DNA from: an uncultured Streptococcus sp.
GTDB taxonomy: Bacteria > Bacillota > Bacilli > Lactobacillales > Streptococcaceae
Assembly: GCF_905372115.1 (NCBI RefSeq)
Contig: NZ_CAJPNR010000009.1
Span: 1-62,031 of the forward strand
DNA: 62,031 nucleotides
Direction of reading: 5' to 3'
In this document: one piece after another, positions 7,881 through 16,503 of the stretch
Position numbering within the stretch: position 1 is the first letter of the stretch
Layout of the letters: the number at the start of each line of letters is the position of its first letter
Position numbers and translations under genes: made by a program
The notes under the pieces: model-generated
What the model was told of the DNA's origin: nothing
The model's input: only the letters and a program-made list of their open reading frames with translations
The model's database searches: none

Positions 7881-9203
7881 ATGCGTATTGGTCTTTTTAC
7901 AGATACCTATTTTCCTCAGGTCTCTGGGGTTGCTACCAGTATTCGGACTTTGAAGACGGAGCTGGAAAAATTAGGTCACACGGTATTTATTTTTACGACG
8001 ACGGACAAGGATGTCAATCGTTATGAGGATTGGCAGATTATTCGGATTCCCAGCGTACCTTTCTTTGCCTTTAAGGACCGAAGAGTGGCTTACCGAGGCT
8101 TTTCTCATGCCTTAGAAATTGCCCGTCAGTACCAGCTGGATATTATCCATACCCAGACTGAGTTTTCACTAGGGCTGCTGGGGATTTGGATCGCCAAAGA
8201 GCTAAGGATTCCGGTAGTACATACCTATCATACCCAGTATGAAGATTATGTGCACTATATTGCCAAGGGGATGGTCATCCGTCCTAGCATGGTCAAATAT
8301 ATCGTCCGTGGCTTCATGAGTGACTTGGATGGGGTTATCTGCCCTAGCGAGATTGTTTATGATCTCTTGATTGATTATAAAATCGAAGCAGAAAAACGGG
8401 TAATTCCGACAGGGATTGAGCTGGCGAAGTTTGAGCGGCCGGAAATTTCGCGTGAGGATATCAAGAAGCTTCGTTTCAAGCTAGGACTGGTTGAAGATGA
8501 GATTATGCTGCTCAGTCTGTCCCGTATTTCTTATGAAAAGAATATCCAGGCTATCGTTGAGGCGATGCCTGCCGTCCTAGAAGAAAATGACAAAGTCAAG
8601 CTAGTCATTGTCGGCGACGGTCCTTATGCAGAAGACTTGAAAAAACTGGTTGCCAAGCTTCAGATTGAAGAAGCTGTCATCTTTACGGGGATGATTGCTC
8701 CTAGTGATACGGCTCTTTACTATAAAGCTGCGGATTTCTTTATCTCTGCCTCGACCAGTGAGACCCAAGGTCTGACTTATCTGGAAAGCTTAGCCAGCGG
8801 CACACCGATTATTGCCCATGGAAATCCTTATCTGGATAATGTTATCAGTGACAAGATTTTTGGGACCCTTTATTACCAAGAGCGGGATTTATCAGGCGCT
8901 ATTTTAGAGGCAATTATTGCGACACCTGATATGGATGAGCAGAAGTTAGCAGACAAGCTCTACGAGATTTCAGCGGAGAACTTTGGTCGCAGAGTTTATG
9001 AGTTTTATCTGGATTTAACCATTTCTAAGGACTTCCATAACGAGCTCAGCCCAGAGGAAAGTGCTGCCAAGCGTCTGGCCAAGACAGTGGCCTATCTGCC
9101 TGGAAAAGTCATTTCTCTTCCAATCAATGGCTCCGTTCGTATCCTCAAAGCTTCGAGTAAGCAAGTGAAAAAAATCAGGAATATTACTAAATTATTAGAA
9201 TAG
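7881..9203 (+). CDS. GT4 glycosyltransferase, alpha-monoglucosyl-DAG synthase-like
   Basis: A 440-residue GT4 enzyme. The N terminus MRIGLFTDTYFPQVSGV is the typical acceptor-domain opening, and E-X7-E lies in SETQGLTYLESLASG near residue 294. The C-terminal 60 residues are basic (many Lys/Arg), as expected for a membrane-associated lipid glycosyltransferase. Streptococcal homologues next to cpoA make alpha-monoglucosyl-diacylglycerol, the precursor for CpoA and for lipoteichoic acid anchors. The start is ATG 7881, with GGAG in the end of the preceding gene; an upstream in-frame ATG at 7848 has no SD. Confidence 0.8.
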   Translation: MRIGLFTDTYFPQVSGVATSIRTLKTELEKLGHTVFIFTTTDKDVNRYEDWQIIRIPSVPFFAFKDRRVAYRGFSHALEIARQYQLDIIHTQTEFSLGLLGIWIAKELRIPVVHTYHTQYEDYVHYIAKGMVIRPSMVKYIVRGFMSDLDGVICPSEIVYDLLIDYKIEAEKRVIPTGIELAKFERPEISREDIKKLRFKLGLVEDEIMLLSLSRISYEKNIQAIVEAMPAVLEENDKVKLVIVGDGPYAEDLKKLVAKLQIEEAVIFTGMIAPSDTALYYKAADFFISASTSETQGLTYLESLASGTPIIAHGNPYLDNVISDKIFGTLYYQERDLSGAILEAIIATPDMDEQKLADKLYEISAENFGRRVYEFYLDLTISKDFHNELSPEESAAKRLAKTVAYLPGKVISLPINGSVRILKASSKQVKKIRNITKLLE

Positions 9204-9210
9204 AAACATG

Positions 9211-9250
9211 CCTTGCATCATTGTGGCAATAGCTATTGATGCAAGGTTTT
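9211..9250 (+). terminator. Terminator after the glycolipid synthase pair
   Basis: CCTTGCATCA (9211-9220) pairs perfectly with TGATGCAAGG (9237-9246) and is followed by TTTTG. The next gene begins 25 bases later with its own SD, so read-through is possible. Confidence 0.8.
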
Positions 9251-9274
9251 GTTTAGAAATAGAGGAGAAATCTT

Positions 9275-9757
9275 ATGAAAAAATATCTCAAACAGTTGCC
9301 GTGGTTGCTTTTGTTCTATGGCATTTTCATTGCTTCAGATTGGATTTGGCAAGAGCTTTGGAGATATCTTATAGACAATACAGAAAGTGTAGAAAGTGTT
9401 TTGAACTGGCTTTCAAACTTTAATATTTTGTATTATCTTTTACTGCTGCCCTTTGTTGGTGCAGGGATTGCTTATATAAATACTCGGAAGAATGGCTTCG
9501 TTTTGCCCTTCCTCCTTCTGATTCCTGGTGTCCATTATTATTATCTATTCAAAAATTTTTTTGATGGCCTTTTTTACTCAGGAGACAAGATTTATAATCC
9601 AATCACTTCCACGCTTTATAATGCTAGGGATATTCATGTCTTGTTATTCCTTTCTTTGGGAGGAATGCTGTTGGCAGAGCAACACCGTAAAAAACGTCAA
9701 GCAGCTACTTTGAGTCAAGAGGCTCTCAATCGTTTTTCCGGTTTTGATGGCCAATAG
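9275..9757 (+). CDS. Small polytopic membrane protein, unknown function
   Basis: A 160-residue protein with about four hydrophobic segments (near residues 7-30, 50-67, 74-93 and 118-136) and a basic, polar tail. SD AGAGGAGAAA lies before ATG 9275. I recognise no family. It sits between the glycolipid synthase terminator and the thrS leader, so it could be partly co-transcribed with the glycosyltransferases. Confidence 0.7.
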   Translation: MKKYLKQLPWLLLFYGIFIASDWIWQELWRYLIDNTESVESVLNWLSNFNILYYLLLLPFVGAGIAYINTRKNGFVLPFLLLIPGVHYYYLFKNFFDGLFYSGDKIYNPITSTLYNARDIHVLLFLSLGGMLLAEQHRKKRQAATLSQEALNRFSGFDGQ

Positions 9758-9760
9758 CTC

Positions 9761-9788
9761 TTGCAAATTTTTCCAATCGTGCTATAAT
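9761..9788 (+). promoter_or_regulatory. Promoter of the thrS T-box operon
   Basis: TTGCAA (9761-9766), a 16-base spacer and TATAAT (9783-9788). It begins directly after the preceding gene's stop codon and drives the leader RNA that follows. Confidence 0.8.
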
Positions 9789-9794
9789 GTTTTC

Positions 9795-10000
9795 TAGAGA
9801 CAAATCACCTGCAGGAAATCTTTTAGAGAGCGCGTGGAGCTGGAAATCGCGTAGAGGATGCAGTTGGGACTACTCTATTAGCTTTTATGCAAACATAAAA
9901 CGGTGGCTACGTTAGAGCCGATTCGAGGTGTAAGTCTTTTGGCTTGCATAAATGAAGGTGGAACCACGTTGCGACGTCCTTTTGAGGATGTCGTTTTTCT
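9795..10000 (+). promoter_or_regulatory. T-box riboswitch (tRNA-Thr sensing)
   Basis: A leader that senses uncharged tRNA. Stem I closes with TAGAG near 9795 and CTCTA near 9872. Its specifier loop contains GGGACTA, with ACT (9869-9871) as a threonine codon. The T-box AAGGTGGAACCACG (about 9955-9968) contains TGGA, complementary to a UCCA acceptor end. The terminator is CGACGTCCT pairing with AGGATGTCG (9972-9993) followed by TTTTT. Uncharged tRNA-Thr would stabilise the antiterminator and allow expression of the kinase gene and thrS. Confidence 0.92.
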
Positions 10001-10019
10001 TTTGTCAGAAGGAGGGAGA

Positions 10020-10661
10020 ATGGTGCTTTATATGATTGGCGGATCGCCTTGTAGTGGGAAGTCAACAATTGCTTCACTTCTTGCTAGACAGTATCAGCTG
10101 CTTCATATCAAACTGGATGATTTGGTAGACGAGATGATGAGTCAAGCAAGTGCAGACTCACAGCCGATTTGCCTTCTTAGACAGGACAGAAATCCGGAAC
10201 AAATCTGGATGAGAAATCCAGAAGAGATGGCAGATGAAGAATGGCGCTTTTATGAAGAGATTTTTCCTTATGTAAAATCTTACTTGATAAAAAATCAAGA
10301 TAGACCTTTCTTAGTGGAGGGGGCAGGACTTTTGCCTCACTTGGTAAAGGAGCTTGAATGCCCAGTGCCCTCTTATCTATGCTTGACTCCGACAGCTGAT
10401 TTTCAGAAAAAGCATTATAGACAGAGAGAATGGGTTCCTTATGTCTTAGAGGGAACAACCAATCCTGAGCAAGCTTTTGAAAACTGGATGCAGCGAGACA
10501 TTCTTTTTGCTCAAATGGTTCGGAAGGAAGCGGTGAGATTAGGCTATTCTAGCCTCATAACAGATGGTAGTCAATCAGAAAAGCAGACTGCGGAAGAGAT
10601 TGCTCGAATCTTTAAATTGTCCAATATAAATAGAATAGATATTAAAGGAGAAAACTCATGA
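10020..10661 (+). CDS. Small P-loop kinase in the thrS operon
   Basis: A 213-residue protein of the P-loop NTPase kinase type, with Walker A GGSPCSGKST at residues 6-15 and a following LDD that may be catalytic. There is no signal or membrane segment. The start is ATG 10020 with GGAGG just upstream; earlier in-frame starts fall inside the T-box leader. The gene ends in an ATGA overlap with thrS, so it is T-box controlled and translationally coupled to it. The phosphate acceptor is unknown. A shikimate-, cytidylate- or antibiotic-kinase-like fold is possible, but nothing picks one out. Confidence 0.75.
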   Translation: MVLYMIGGSPCSGKSTIASLLARQYQLLHIKLDDLVDEMMSQASADSQPICLLRQDRNPEQIWMRNPEEMADEEWRFYEEIFPYVKSYLIKNQDRPFLVEGAGLLPHLVKELECPVPSYLCLTPTADFQKKHYRQREWVPYVLEGTTNPEQAFENWMQRDILFAQMVRKEAVRLGYSSLITDGSQSEKQTAEEIARIFKLSNINRIDIKGENS

Positions 10662-12601
10662 TTAAGATTACTTTCCCAGATGGCGCTGTGCGTGAATTCG
10701 AATCTGGCGTTACAACTTTTGAAATTGCTCAATCTATCAGCAATTCCCTAGCTAAAAAAGCTTTGGCTGGTAAATTCAACGGCAAATTGATTGATACGAC
10801 TCGTGCCATCACTGAAGATGGTGCCATTGAAATCGTGACACCTGACCACGAAGATGCTTTAGACATCTTGCGTCATTCTGCAGCCCACCTGTTTGCGCAA
10901 GCGGCTCGCCGTCTTTTCCCAGATATTCACTTGGGCGTTGGTCCTGCCATTCAGGATGGTTTCTATTATGATACGGACAATAAAACAGGGCAAATTTCAA
11001 ATGAAGATCTGCCTCGTATCGAAGAAGAAATGAAGAAAATCGTCAAAGAAAACTTCCCATCCATCCGCGAGGAAGTGACCAAGGATGAGGCGCGTGAAAT
11101 TTTCAAAAACGATCCTTACAAGTTGGAATTGATTGAAGAGCACTCAGAAGATGAGGGCGGTTTGACCATCTACCGTCAGGGTGAATATGTGGATCTCTGC
11201 CGTGGGCCTCACGTTCCATCTACAGGTCGGATTCAAATCTTCCACCTCTTGAACGTGGCTGGAGCATATTGGCGCGGGAACAGCGACAATGCTATGATGC
11301 AGCGGGTCTATGGTACTGCTTGGTTTGACAAGAAAGACCTGAAGAAATATCTGCAAATGCGGGAAGAAGCTAAAGAACGCGACCACCGTAAGTTAGGTAA
11401 AGAGCTGGATCTCTTCATGATTTCTCAAGAAGTGGGGCAAGGTTTGCCATTCTGGCTGCCAAACGGTGCCACTGTTCGTCGTGAGTTGGAGCGCTACATC
11501 GTTGACAAAGAGTTGGCTTCCGGCTACCAACACGTCTACACTCCGCCTTTGGCTTCTGTAGAGCTCTATAAGACTTCTGGCCACTGGGAGCACTATCAAG
11601 AGGATATGTTCCCAACCATGGATATGGGTGATGGAGAAGAGTTTGTTCTTCGTCCCATGAACTGTCCGCACCACATCCAAGTTTACAAACACCATGTTCA
11701 CTCTTACCGCGAGTTGCCAATCCGTATCGCCGAGATTGGCATGATGCACCGCTACGAAAAATCTGGTGCCCTGACTGGTCTTCAACGTGTACGTGAAATG
11801 TCTCTCAACGATGGCCACCTCTTTGTAACGCCAGAGCAGATTCAAGAGGAATTCCAACGTGCGCTGCAGTTGATCATCGACGTTTACGCTGACTTCAACT
11901 TGACAGAATATCGTTTCCGTCTCTCTCTTCGTGACCCTCAGGATACGCATAAGTATTTTGATAACGATGAGATGTGGGAAAATGCCCAAACCATGCTGCG
12001 AGCAGCCTTGGACGAAATGGGTGTGGACTACTTTGAGGCAGAAGGAGAAGCAGCCTTTTACGGCCCTAAACTCGATATCCAGGTTAAAACAGCTCTTGGA
12101 AATGAAGAAACTCTGTCAACTATCCAGCTGGACTTCCTCTTGCCAGAGCGTTTTGACCTCAAATATGTCGGAGCTGACGGTGAAGAGCATCGCCCAGTTA
12201 TGATTCACCGTGGAGTTATCTCAACCATGGAGCGCTTTACAGCCATCTTGATTGAAAATTACAAGGGTGCCTTCCCGACTTGGCTGGCTCCGCATCAAGT
12301 GACTTTGATTCCTGTTTCTAACGAAGCCCATATTGACTATGCTTGGCAAGTAGCTAAAAAGCTGCGCGACAAGGGTGTCCGTGCTGATGTGGATGAGCGT
12401 AATGAAAAAATGCAGTACAAGATTCGTGCTTCACAAACTAGCAAGATTCCTTATCAGCTTATCGTTGGTGACAAGGAAGGAGAAGACGGTACTGTTAATG
12501 TCCGCCGCTACGGTCAAAAAGAAACACATACAATACCAGTAGACGAATTTGTAGAGCAGATCTTAGCAGACATTGCCAACAAATCACGCGTTGAAAAGTA
12601 G
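10658..12601 (+). CDS. thrS: Threonyl-tRNA synthetase
   Basis: A 647-residue class II synthetase with the usual bacterial layout: TGS domain (about 1-60), editing domain with HSAAHLFAQA (near 74), catalytic core with the zinc-site segment RPMNCPHHIQ (near 330), and C-terminal anticodon-binding domain. It charges tRNA-Thr. SD AAAGGAG lies inside the preceding kinase gene, and the start overlaps its stop. The threonine T-box upstream confirms the identity and gives the regulation. Confidence 0.98.
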   Translation: MIKITFPDGAVREFESGVTTFEIAQSISNSLAKKALAGKFNGKLIDTTRAITEDGAIEIVTPDHEDALDILRHSAAHLFAQAARRLFPDIHLGVGPAIQDGFYYDTDNKTGQISNEDLPRIEEEMKKIVKENFPSIREEVTKDEAREIFKNDPYKLELIEEHSEDEGGLTIYRQGEYVDLCRGPHVPSTGRIQIFHLLNVAGAYWRGNSDNAMMQRVYGTAWFDKKDLKKYLQMREEAKERDHRKLGKELDLFMISQEVGQGLPFWLPNGATVRRELERYIVDKELASGYQHVYTPPLASVELYKTSGHWEHYQEDMFPTMDMGDGEEFVLRPMNCPHHIQVYKHHVHSYRELPIRIAEIGMMHRYEKSGALTGLQRVREMSLNDGHLFVTPEQIQEEFQRALQLIIDVYADFNLTEYRFRLSLRDPQDTHKYFDNDEMWENAQTMLRAALDEMGVDYFEAEGEAAFYGPKLDIQVKTALGNEETLSTIQLDFLLPERFDLKYVGADGEEHRPVMIHRGVISTMERFTAILIENYKGAFPTWLAPHQVTLIPVSNEAHIDYAWQVAKKLRDKGVRADVDERNEKMQYKIRASQTSKIPYQLIVGDKEGEDGTVNVRRYGQKETHTIPVDEFVEQILADIANKSRVEK

Positions 12602-12620
12602 AATTCATTAGATAACGATT

Positions 12621-12650
12621 AAACCCGAGCCAATTGGCTCGGGTTTAATT
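12621..12650. terminator. Terminator of the thrS operon
   Basis: AAACCCGAGCC pairs perfectly with GGCTCGGGTTT around AATT. It is a strong GC-rich stem between convergent genes, with A/T on both sides but only a modest T tract. Confidence 0.8.
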
Positions 12651-12705
12651 GTTTTCTATCTGTAGGTAGAAACTTCTTTAACTAATTATGTTAGCAAGTT
12701 TAAAC

Positions 12706-13104
12706 TTAATTCAAGTATTTATCCACATAATCATCAAAATCAGGATACTCATTTCGGTTCATAGCATAGAGCATTTCTCCGTAAAGTGGGTCACTAGACG
12801 GGTCATCAGGTTCTAGAAGAGTAGCTATTTTCATATCATCATCTGGGAAAAGGATGGTGTAGTGATAGGTGTCACTGACAGTGATACTGTAATATTTAGT
12901 ATTTTCTTGATAGCCTGACTTATCTATCTTATAGTGAAATTCTTTATCACCTAGCTTGCCGGTCTTGTCATTGAAGACAATGTCAATGTCCTCTCCATTT
13001 GCTTTCTGAGCCTTCCATTTTCCCTGGAAGCTAGCGTGCTGACCGCAGGCGCTGAGAAAGATTAGTGTTAAGACAGTGATAAAAAGCCATGTTAGTTTTT
13101 TCAT
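12706..13104 (-). CDS. Small lipoprotein of unknown function
   Basis: A 132-residue protein with a lipoprotein signal and lipobox LSAC (cysteine at residue 20). The mature part opens with FQGKWKA, the look of small beta-rich surface lipoproteins, and is acidic at the C terminus. SD AAGGAGAA precedes ATG 13104. It stands alone between thrS and an amino acid transporter. I know no function for it. Confidence 0.72.
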   Translation of the reverse strand: MKKLTWLFITVLTLIFLSACGQHASFQGKWKAQKANGEDIDIVFNDKTGKLGDKEFHYKIDKSGYQENTKYYSITVSDTYHYTILFPDDDMKIATLLEPDDPSSDPLYGEMLYAMNRNEYPDFDDYVDKYLN

Positions 13105-13157
13105 ATCGTTCTCCTTGTCTATCCTTTGATATTATTCTACCACAAATATTAAAAATA

Positions 13158-13187
13158 AAAAAGCTGAGTTGGTAAACTCAACTTTTG
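13158..13187 (-). terminator. Terminator of the amino acid ABC operon
   Basis: On the minus strand AAGTTGAGTT, loop TACC, AACTCAGCTT is followed by TTTTATTTTT. It lies about 25 bases past the last permease gene. Confidence 0.8.
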
Positions 13188-13212
13188 CACAGTAGTTATA
13201 TATTTGAGCTAT

Positions 13213-13872
13213 CTATTCTGCAGCTTGAGCCCAGCGTTGGGATAGCTTACGCGAGAAGCTGGAAATAGCGAAGTTAATCAGGAAATAGATGGCTGCTACT
13301 AATAGGTAGAGTGCGAAGACCTGTTCAGCTTCAAAATAGCGTCCCATTAGAATTTGAGCAGAACCAAAGAGTTCTTGGAGCGCAATAACAGAATAGAGCA
13401 GGCTGGTATCCTTTATCACTGTTACAAATTGAGAAATGATGGCTGGCAGCATTTTTCGAATAGCCTGAGGTAGGATGATATAACGCAGAATCTGAAACTG
13501 AGTAAATCCTTGAGATAAGCCGGCTTCAGTCTGACCTGGATCAATGGCATTGAGGCCGCCCCGGATAATTTCTGCCAAAGCAGCAGAAGTAAAGACAGTA
13601 AAGCTAATGATACCGGCTGGCGTTGACTTAATCTGAAAGACTAAAAAGATAGTGAAAATCCAGAGCAGATTGGGTACATTACGGACAAATTCGATATAAA
13701 TGCTGGCAATCAGTTTGAGTAGTTTATTTTTTCCGTTTCTCATGACTGCTAGAATAGTTCCAAAAATCGTGGATAGGACGATGGAAATGAAAGAAATTTG
13801 CAGTGTCAGCCAGAGCCCCTTAAGGATAAAGAGGAGGTTATTTGTGGTTAAGACTTTTAAAATATTTTCCAT
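13213..13872 (-). CDS. Polar amino acid ABC transporter permease (second)
   Basis: A 219-residue HisM/GlnP-type permease with about five helices and the EAA-loop segment EAGLSQGFTQFQILRYIILPQA, where it contacts the ATPase. It pairs with the permease encoded just upstream to form the membrane channel. It is last in a four-gene importer (ATPase, binding protein, permease, permease). The family is clear; the amino acid carried is not. Confidence 0.9.
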   Translation of the reverse strand: MENILKVLTTNNLLFILKGLWLTLQISFISIVLSTIFGTILAVMRNGKNKLLKLIASIYIEFVRNVPNLLWIFTIFLVFQIKSTPAGIISFTVFTSAALAEIIRGGLNAIDPGQTEAGLSQGFTQFQILRYIILPQAIRKMLPAIISQFVTVIKDTSLLYSVIALQELFGSAQILMGRYFEAEQVFALYLLVAAIYFLINFAISSFSRKLSQRWAQAAE

Positions 13873-13882
13873 AGAGACCTCC

Positions 13883-14563
13883 TTAGATGCTGTAGGCTTG
13901 TTTATTGGCTTCCTCTACCTTACGTCCCCAGCTAGCGATTGGGAAGCAAAGGAGGAAGTAGAGCAAAGCTGCTCCAGCAAAGGCTGGGATGTAGTTGGAG
14001 TTCAGAGCAGACCAAGACTTGGTTACGAACATCAGATCCATACCAGAGATAATAGCGACGGTAGAAGTGTTTTTAATCAGATTGACGACCTGATTGATTA
14101 GCGGTGGCAGGATAATCCGAAAAGCTTGGGGCAGGATGATGTATCTCATGGTTTCGACATAGGTAAAGCCCTGAGATAGTGCAGCTTCAGTCTGTCCGCG
14201 AGGAATGGACTGGATACCTGAGCGGATAACTTCAGCGATATAAGCACCGTGGTACAGTCCTACACAGAGAACCGCAGTCCAATAGATTGAAGGCATGATG
14301 GTGTAATTACTAACTAGCGGAAGACCGTAAAAGACAATCACAAATTGCACTAAGAGTGGTGTATTCTGATAAAACTCAACAAAAACACGAGCTAGGCCAC
14401 GTAGAACTTTATGCTTACCTGTGCTGATAGCTCCGAAGGAAATCCCTAGTAGAAGAGCCAAGATTAGGGCACCGATAGAAATGGCTAAGGTAAAGAGGAA
14501 TCCTTGGAAAAACATGCCAAAGTCCGCAAAGTAGGCCTGCCAAGAAGAAATACTAAAACTCAT
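13883..14563 (-). CDS. Polar amino acid ABC transporter permease (first)
   Basis: A 226-residue HisM/GlnP-type permease, related to the following gene and with the same EAALSQGFTYVETMRYIILPQA loop near residue 138. It has about five transmembrane segments and lacks a fused binding domain, unlike GlnP proteins that carry one. It is encoded ten bases before the second permease and twelve after the binding protein, in one operon. Confidence 0.9.
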   Translation of the reverse strand: MSFSISSWQAYFADFGMFFQGFLFTLAISIGALILALLLGISFGAISTGKHKVLRGLARVFVEFYQNTPLLVQFVIVFYGLPLVSNYTIMPSIYWTAVLCVGLYHGAYIAEVIRSGIQSIPRGQTEAALSQGFTYVETMRYIILPQAFRIILPPLINQVVNLIKNTSTVAIISGMDLMFVTKSWSALNSNYIPAFAGAALLYFLLCFPIASWGRKVEEANKQAYSI

Positions 14564-14575
14564 GGGGTCTCCTTT

Positions 14576-15388
14576 CTAATCATCTGTTGAAGCAGATGGT
14601 TTTAAATCATATTTGTCATAAATTTTCTGTAGACTGCCGTCTTCCTTCCATTTAGAGATTAGGCCATCTACATAGTCATTCAATTGAGTATTGGATTTTT
14701 TTGTTACCACACCATAATCGGCTTTTTTGAAGCTGTAATCCAGAATGTTTGACTTGGAACTTACATAGCCTGTCAGGATGGACTTGTCAACAGAAATGGC
14801 ATCAATACGGTGAGCCCGTAAGGAAACAGCAAGTTCAGGATAGGAGCCTAACTCCACATATTTGAAGTTGAGTTTTTTCTCTTGAGCGATTTCTTCCAGC
14901 AAGGTTTGAGTAATAGAGCCTTGGACGACGCCGATAGTCTTGTTATTCAAGTCCTTGACGTCTGTAATTTTGCTGGATTTATTAACTAGAAAACCAGAAG
15001 CATCGGTGTAGTAAGGGGTTGTGAAATTATAGATTTCCTTACGCTCATCTGTGATGGTAAAAGTCGCAATTACCATGTCAACTTGTCCGTTGTCCAGAAG
15101 TGGTCCGCGAGTTTGTGCGGTAACTGGGACGTAGTTGATTTTGACGCCTAGTTCCTTGGCAATTTTCTTTGCAATATCGATTTCTAGACCGCTGTAAGTA
15201 TTGCTATCAGGATTTAGGTAACCAAAGTTAGGTACATCCTGCTTGACACCGACATTAAGGACTCCGCGTTTCTGGATGGCCTTGACCTGTTGGCTGCTAC
15301 TGGAATCGGCTTGTGCAGGAGTGGCGTGAATCAAGCCTAGAGTCAGAAGGAGTAAGAGTAGGCTAATGAGTATTTTTTGTAGTTTCAT
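14576..15388 (-). CDS. Polar amino acid ABC transporter, binding protein
   Basis: A 270-residue family 3 solute-binding protein. The signal peptide ends ATPAQA (about residue 27) with no lipobox cysteine, so it is either cleaved and secreted or held by its N-terminal helix, which is unusual for a Gram-positive binding protein. Family landmarks are the GLEIDIAKKIAKELG and VDMVIATFTITDERK segments. Glutamate, aspartate or glutamine are likely ligands by family, but this is not read from sequence. Confidence 0.87.
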   Translation of the reverse strand: MKLQKILISLLLLLLTLGLIHATPAQADSSSSQQVKAIQKRGVLNVGVKQDVPNFGYLNPDSNTYSGLEIDIAKKIAKELGVKINYVPVTAQTRGPLLDNGQVDMVIATFTITDERKEIYNFTTPYYTDASGFLVNKSSKITDVKDLNNKTIGVVQGSITQTLLEEIAQEKKLNFKYVELGSYPELAVSLRAHRIDAISVDKSILTGYVSSKSNILDYSFKKADYGVVTKKSNTQLNDYVDGLISKWKEDGSLQKIYDKYDLKPSASTDD

Positions 15389-15402
15389 AGGTCTTCTCCT
15401 TT

Positions 15403-16164
15403 TTAAGAAAGCACATTATCGCTCTCATGGTTGATAATTTTACTGAGAAACTGCTTAGCGCGAGGCTCGGTAGGATTGTCAAAGAAAGCATCAACATCAG
15501 TAGTATCCACTAACACCTCACCGTCTGCCATGAAGATAATACGGTCAGCTACCTCACGGGCAAAGCCCATTTCGTGTGTGACCACAATCATATTCATGCC
15601 GTCTTTGGCTAATTTTTGCATAACGGCCAGAACATCCCCGATTGTTTCAGGGTCCAGGGCAGAAGTCGGTTCATCAAAGAGCAGGAGCTCAGGATGCATA
15701 GCTAAACCACGGGCAATGGCAATCCTTTGCTTTTGCCCACCGGACAGCATGCCTGGGTAAGAGTCTTTCTTGTCCCACATGTTGACAAATTCTAGATATT
15801 TTTGAGCGATTTTTTTAGCTTCTTGTTTATCCATTCCTAGAACTTTAATAGGTGCCAAGGTAACATTTTCTAACACCGTTTTGTGGGGGTAAAGATTAAA
15901 ATGTTGAAAGACCATTCCGACTTCTTTACGTAAATTGACCAGATCTTTGGCAGCAGTGTTCGTGACCTCGTGGCCATTGACGATCAAGCTTCCCTGGTCA
16001 ATACCTTCTAAAGCGTTGATTGTACGGATAAGAGTAGATTTTCCTGAGCCGGATGGTCCCAGCAGTACGACTACTTGTCCTTTTTCAAAACTGAGATTGA
16101 TATTGCGCAGAGCATGGTAGTCTCCGTAATACTTTTCGACATTTTTAAATTCAACTAAAGCCAT
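15403..16164 (-). CDS. Polar amino acid ABC transporter, ATPase
   Basis: A 253-residue GlnQ/HisP-type ATPase with Walker A GPSGSGKST near 36, signature LSGGQKQR near 140 and Walker B LLLFDEPTSALD near 160. The start is ATG 16164, preceded by AAAGGAG; an upstream in-frame start at 16227 has no SD. It is first in the operon and divergent from vicR, sharing an intergenic region of about 340 bases. Confidence 0.92.
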   Translation of the reverse strand: MALVEFKNVEKYYGDYHALRNINLSFEKGQVVVLLGPSGSGKSTLIRTINALEGIDQGSLIVNGHEVTNTAAKDLVNLRKEVGMVFQHFNLYPHKTVLENVTLAPIKVLGMDKQEAKKIAQKYLEFVNMWDKKDSYPGMLSGGQKQRIAIARGLAMHPELLLFDEPTSALDPETIGDVLAVMQKLAKDGMNMIVVTHEMGFAREVADRIIFMADGEVLVDTTDVDAFFDNPTEPRAKQFLSKIINHESDNVLS

Positions 16165-16343
16165 ATCTTTCTCCTTTGTGTTAGATAATATGACATAGAT
16201 TTTACCATAGAATAAATAAACTGTCAAATTGAATAAAAATGAGTATTTCCATTCAGAGAAAAATTTTTTGGATGAGAATTGTCCATTTTCTACAAATGTG
16301 GAATAAAAATGGCTTGAATTAGTGTTTTTTAAGAAAACTTTGG

Positions 16344-16349
16344 TATAAT
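16344..16349 (+). promoter_or_regulatory. -10 element of the vicR promoter
   Basis: TATAAT in TTTGGTATAATAAGAC. Transcription would start near 16356, leaving a leader of about 148 bases before vicR. The -35 region is T-rich without a good match. Confidence 0.6.
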
Positions 16350-16355
16350 AAGACT

Positions 16356-16503
16356 AGATAAATAAATAAAATTGGATTGGGAGTCTAGCTAGGCAAACTA
16401 GATTGCCTTTTGCACGTTTTGATGCAGGACGACTTAGCTGACTATGTCATAACTTTTCTATCATGGAGTTGATTCAATCCCAATCTTATGTTAAGGTGAA
16501 CAT
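16356..16503 (+). ncRNA. Candidate structured leader RNA of vicR
   Basis: The leader folds by eye into nested stems. P1 is GATTGGGA (16375-16382) with TCCCAATC (16478-16485). P2 is AGTC-T-AGCT (16382-16390, one bulge) with AGCTGACT (16436-16443). P3 is AGGCAA (16391-16396) with TTGCCT (16403-16408). P4 is TGCA (16411-16414) with TGCA (16423-16426). A 14-codon reading frame (ATG 16463, stop TGA 16505-16507) covers the 3' strand of P1 and overlaps the vicR ATG as ATGA, but has no SD. This could be a cis-regulatory leader; I match it to no known riboswitch class. Confidence 0.5.

Noticed and set aside
9903..10019. Longer N terminus for the T-box operon kinase
   Set aside because: It would be encoded by the T-box leader and its terminator; the start at 10020 has the only SD.
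11393..11989. Long antisense open frame within thrS
   Set aside because: A shadow of biased thrS codons; no start signals or protein-like features.
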